In this document: piece by piece, positions 60,560-64,000 of the stretch
Position numbering within the stretch: position 1 is the stretch's first letter
Layout of the letters: each line of letters opens with the position of its first letter
Source of the DNA: Sinotaia quadrata
Lineage: Eukaryota; Mollusca; Gastropoda; Architaenioglossa; Viviparidae
Reading direction: 5' to 3'
Assembly: GCA_028829895.1 (NCBI GenBank)
Contig: CM054181.1
Span: forward strand, 470,001 to 534,000
Length of the DNA: 64,000 bases
The notes under the pieces: generated by a model
The model's database searches: none
What the model saw: the letters and a program-made list of their open reading frames with translations, nothing else
What the model was told of the DNA's origin: nothing
Position numbers and translations under genes: made by a program

Positions 60560-61755
60560 AAAGATAGCCTACCCACATCTCACCCCAACAGTAAAGATAA
60601 AGATAGCGTACCCATCTCACCCCAACAGTAAAGATAAAAGATAGCGTACCCACATCTCACCCCAACAGTAAAGATAAAGATAGCGTACCCACATCTCACC
60701 CCAACAGTAAAGATAAAGATAGCGTACCCACACCTCACCCCAACAGTAAAGATAAAAGATAGCGTACCCATCTCACCCCAACAGTAAAGATAAAAGATAG
60801 CGTACCCACACCTCACCCCAACAGTAAAGATAAAAGATAGCGTACCCATCTCACCCCAACAGTAAAGATAAAGATAGCGTACCCATCTCACCCCAACAGT
60901 AAAGATAAAGATAGCGTACCCATCTCACCCCAACAGTAAAGATAAAAGATAGCGTACCCACACCTCACCCCAACAGTAAAGATAAAAGATAGCGTACCCA
61001 CACCTCACCCCAACAGTAAAGATAAAGATAGCGTACCCATCTCACCCCAACAGTAAAGATAAAGATAGCGTACCCATCTCACCCCAACAGTAAAGATAAA
61101 GATAGCGTACCCATCTCACCCCAACAGTAAAGATAAAAGATAGCGTACCCACACCTCACCCCAACAGTAAAGATAAAAGATAGCGTACCCACACCTCACC
61201 CCAACAGTAAAGATAAAGATAGCGTACCCATCTCACCCCAACAGTAAAGATAAAGATAGCGTACCCACATCTCACCCCAACAGTAAAGATAAAGATAGCG
61301 TACCCACACCTCACCCCAACAGTAAAGATAAAAGATAGCGTACCCACACCTCACCCCAATAGTAAAGATAAAAGATAGCGTACCCACATCTCACCTCAAC
61401 AGTAAAGATAAAAGATAGCGTACCCACATCTCACCCCAACAGTAAAGATAAAAGATAGCGTACCCACACCTCACCCCAACAGTAAAGATAAAGATAGCGT
61501 ACCCACATCTCACCCCAACAGTAAAGATAAAGATAGCGTACCCACATCTCACCCCAACAGTAAAGATAAAAGATAGCGTACCCACATCTCACCCCAACAG
61601 TAAAGATAAAAGATAGCGTACCCACACCTCACCCCAACAGTAAAGATAAAAGATAGCGTACCCATCTCACCCCAACAGTAAAGATAAAAGGTAGCGTACC
61701 CACACCTCACCCCAACAGTAAAGATAAAAGCGTACCCACACCTCACCCCAAGAGT
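60560..61755. repeat. 37-40-bp minisatellite, about 31 copies
   Basis: The unit contains CTCACCCCAACAGTAAAGAT and AGCGTACCCA. Two sites vary independently: AAAGAT versus AAAAGAT, and CCCATCTC, CCCACATCTC or CCCACACCTC. It occupies the space between gag and protease. Confidence 0.97.
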
Positions 61756-61814
61756 AAAGACAGGTGCTAAGAATGAAACAGTAGTGTACTTTGCCTGGGC
61801 AAACCAGACCCTTT

Positions 61815-62060
61815 CATGACGTCATTGCTCAGGTAAAATTAATTTGATAGAACCTAGTGGTGCATCTTATTTTAATGCATACATAAACCATCATATTACC
61901 TGTCATGACGTCACTGCTCAGGTAAAATTAATTTGATGGAAGATAGTGGTGCATTTTATTTTAATGCATACATAAACCAGGTCATGTCATGACGTCACTG
62001 CTCAGGTAAAATTAATTTGATAGAACCTAGTACATCTTGTTTTAATCCATACATAAATGG
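61815..62060. repeat. 84-89-bp repeat over the start of protease, 3 copies
   Basis: TCATGACGTCACTGCTCAGG recurs at about 61815, 61904 and 61988, each followed by TAAAATTAATTTGATAGAAC. The last copy runs into the protease frame. Each holds a TGACGTCA palindrome (61817, 61906 and 61990). Confidence 0.94.
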
Positions 62061-62238
62061 ACATTGCGTTCCAGTCCTCTGTGACACTGGTTGCAGAGTA
62101 GAATTAGTAGTACACACTAGCCTAGTGAAGGAAAGTGACGTCAGTGGACAGTTTCAAACAATCACTCTAGCCAATGGTGTAAAGGATAAAGTACCCATTG
62201 TGGTGGTAAACATAGATAGCAAGTATTTTAAGCAGTAA
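62017..62238 (+). pseudogene. retropepsin-like aspartic protease fragment
   Basis: The 73-codon frame contains GHCVPVLCDTGC, with the Asp-Thr-Gly active-site triad at 62083-62091 in the hydrophobic context typical of retroelement proteases, then TLANGVKDKVPIVVVNID, a flap-to-strand-like region. It stops at the TAA at 62236. Family proteases are usually longer, so the C-terminus is probably lost. The enzyme would have cleaved the element polyprotein. Nothing resembling integrase or RT follows before the next LTR-like copy at 63.1 kb. Confidence 0.75.
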
Positions 62239-62839
62239 AATGTCTAGTAAAATGTGTTGAGAATGTTATCAATATAAATATGTTCTTAAGAGTGAGGCCA
62301 CCCCAGATTCGCTCGACAATGTCTGCATACTCACAAGTAGGCAAGCTGCAACCCAGGGACCTAAAATTAGGTCACGTGTTAAGGTATGCAAGCTAAACCA
62401 GGAATAGTCAGTAGCAAGTGTGAAAGTGATGTGATGATGACATTGGCTGAAACTGTCAGTGGGACATAACATAAGGATGTCACACCCGACTGAGTCATGG
62501 CAGGGCAGATAATTGTCTCTAACTTATAACAAGGAAAATTATGGTGATTTTTCATGATAAACTGTCCTTATATCTCTTTAAGTGTGGAGACATAATGGGT
62601 CATGTCCCACCTTATAATGATAGAAATTAATATGATTGATATTTTAACGCCTAGTTGTTATTGAGTCAAGTAAAATTATATTAGCTTGGTTTCTAAAATT
62701 GTTGAATTAATTATGTGTACTTGAAATTACAATGATTTTTAGTCTTATGAATATTTATGCATGTCTTAAAACTGACATAGAATTGTGGCCTTGTGGATAA
62801 TTATTAATTTCTTATTATGGTGAAAACTTCGCTGGTAAT
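62239..62839. other. unassigned sequence
   Basis: Follows the protease where pol would be expected, but I find no conserved motif. Confidence 0.5.
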
Positions 62840-63085
62840 GTCTAAAATTTACTCCTAATAGAGTAAATGTTAACAGGATGGTTAACATTTCAAATTTACT
62901 CCTAACAGAGTAAATGTTAACAGGATGGTTAACATTTCAGATTTACTCCTAACAGAGCAAATGTTAACAGGATGGTTAACATATCAAATTTACTCCTAAT
63001 AGATTAATGTTAACAGGATAGTTAACATCTTAAATTTACTCCTAATAGAGTAAATGTTAACAGGATGGTTAACATCTCAAAAGGA
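62840..63085. repeat. 47-bp minisatellite, 5 copies
   Basis: Units contain TTTACTCCTAATAGAGTAAA and TGTTAACAGGATGGTTAACA. The unit is itself dyad-symmetric (GTTAAC repeated around AGGATG). Confidence 0.96.
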
Positions 63086-63091
63086 AGAGGG

Positions 63092-64000
63092 TATAAGGCA
63101 GAGTAAATTGCCTTTCTCTATTTTTAAACTGAATTGTAATATAAATTGTTAAATTGTTGAAGTGACCGACCTTGGGTATTGCTTATGATGGTATTTTTGT
63201 AAGTGTCGGAGTTGGAGTAAACAACAAGAGTTGAGAATATGCTAGAAAGTCCTGGTGTAATCCAAACCAGTTCCAATTGGATGAGTAGATTTGATTATCC
63301 AATGATTAAGATTTACTTAAACAAGACCAGCCAATGGGCTGAGATCAAACGTTTATCAAACGTGTAGAGAATTCTATTGCCTAATCACTTGAATTTGGTG
63401 TGACAAGAAGTCCAGTCATGAAAGGTGGTCGTTAGCTTAATGGTGAGCTAACTGATTGATTGAAAGAGAATACATTTTTTTTTTCTATTGATATGTTCTA
63501 CTTGCGTTTTATGTAGATATATATTATGTGAGCAGACTATTATTTTTACAAATTGTGAACTAAGATGCTCGTGTGCAGTAATCTAAACACTTGACATTGT
63601 TTCTAGTGAACATGTTCATAAATCAATATGCTGTATTTATTACACTTTATGCGTGTACTGGGCTAATAAATACTGTTGCAGGAAACTGTAAGTTGAGACT
63701 TGAATATAAGAAAGGATAAATTAAAAATGAATGAACTGGAAACTTAGTGTTTGTTCATTGATTATATTATACAAGAGAAAAGCAGCCTTTTTGTTTTATC
63801 TGAATCTCCTGTTTTACTTATTATAATCCGCTATGACCGTTTAGATGCGAGAAGTATCTACCACAGTGTCTAAGCATACACTGCATTCCATTGATGTATG
63901 TGACTACATCGAGCAATTTCTGGTACAAGGAAAATGCAACAATTGTTGTTCTGCTTGAGGGAGATAATACGGCAAAAGAGCTAACCTAGGTCAGCCTCTG
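63092..64000 (+). mobile_element. LTR-like dispersed repeat, copy H, cut by the window end
   Basis: Starts GCAGAGTAAATTGCC and carries the whole landmark series to TGCTTGAGGGAGATAATACG. It is the most complete 5' copy with copy C, and continues past the window. Confidence 0.88.

Noticed and set aside
62240..62840. expected pol region after protease
   Set aside because: No RT, RNase H or integrase motif could be read in any frame.

Overview
This is AT-rich eukaryotic DNA with no intact protein-coding gene that I can defend. A molluscan (perhaps gastropod) genome is the best guess. Support: long (CA)n, (GA)n and (TATC)n runs, vertebrate/lophotrochozoan-type TTAGGG telomeric repeats at 45.28 kb, decayed Ty3/gypsy genes with integrase ahead of reverse transcriptase, and scattered short cores of the type AAGGGGAGACAACT and GGGGCAATAACTT that recur in molluscan repeats. 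The phylum call is an inference. There are no bacterial operons, tRNAs, rRNAs or CRISPR arrays.

Most of the window is tandem repeats. More than 50 unrelated minisatellite families (unit 24 to 131 bp) sit nearly end to end, with about 15 microsatellites between them. Several are young and homogeneous (12 identical 52-bp units at 15.1 kb; 76-bp units at 21.0 kb). Several show higher-order structure (an A-B-C trimer at 25.6-26.8 kb, a 5-mer at 16.2 kb, a dimer at 17.5 kb). Others are old and drift gradually from one unit into the next (18.1-22.2 kb and 33.6-36.7 kb).

The second component is transposon debris. An LTR-like dispersed repeat of about 1.1 kb occurs at least eight times (0.9, 7.5, 9.4, 18.7, 33.1 reversed, 44.8, 50.1, 57.7 and 63.1 kb). 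Related retroelement genes survive as pseudogenes: gag at 9.3 and 58.8-60.5 kb, aspartic protease at 62.0-62.2 kb, and integrase followed by reverse transcriptase at 45.7-48.3 kb. The integrase-before-RT order is that of Gmr1-like Ty3/gypsy elements. A hAT transposon has landed in the integrase core, apparently at the codon expected for the catalytic glutamate, and carries its own broken transposase (46.5-47.4 kb). A non-LTR retrotransposon RT tail lies reversed at 5.7-6.4 kb.

The most unusual theme is that minisatellites have grown inside retroelement genes: a 44-bp array and a 24-bp in-frame array in gag, a roughly 39-bp array between gag and protease, an 84-89-bp array over the protease start, a 39-bp in-frame array in the integrase core, and a 94-bp duplication in RT. 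Telomeric repeats are embedded in one LTR-like copy, and a shorter CCCTAA filler separates a second duplication.

A few GC-richer islands might be host exons: minus-strand candidates at 37.67-37.74 and 39.24-39.29 kb, a 16-nt plus-strand microexon candidate at 42.08 kb, and an ambiguous island at 11.24-11.51 kb. None matches a family I recognise. They are offered as candidates only.
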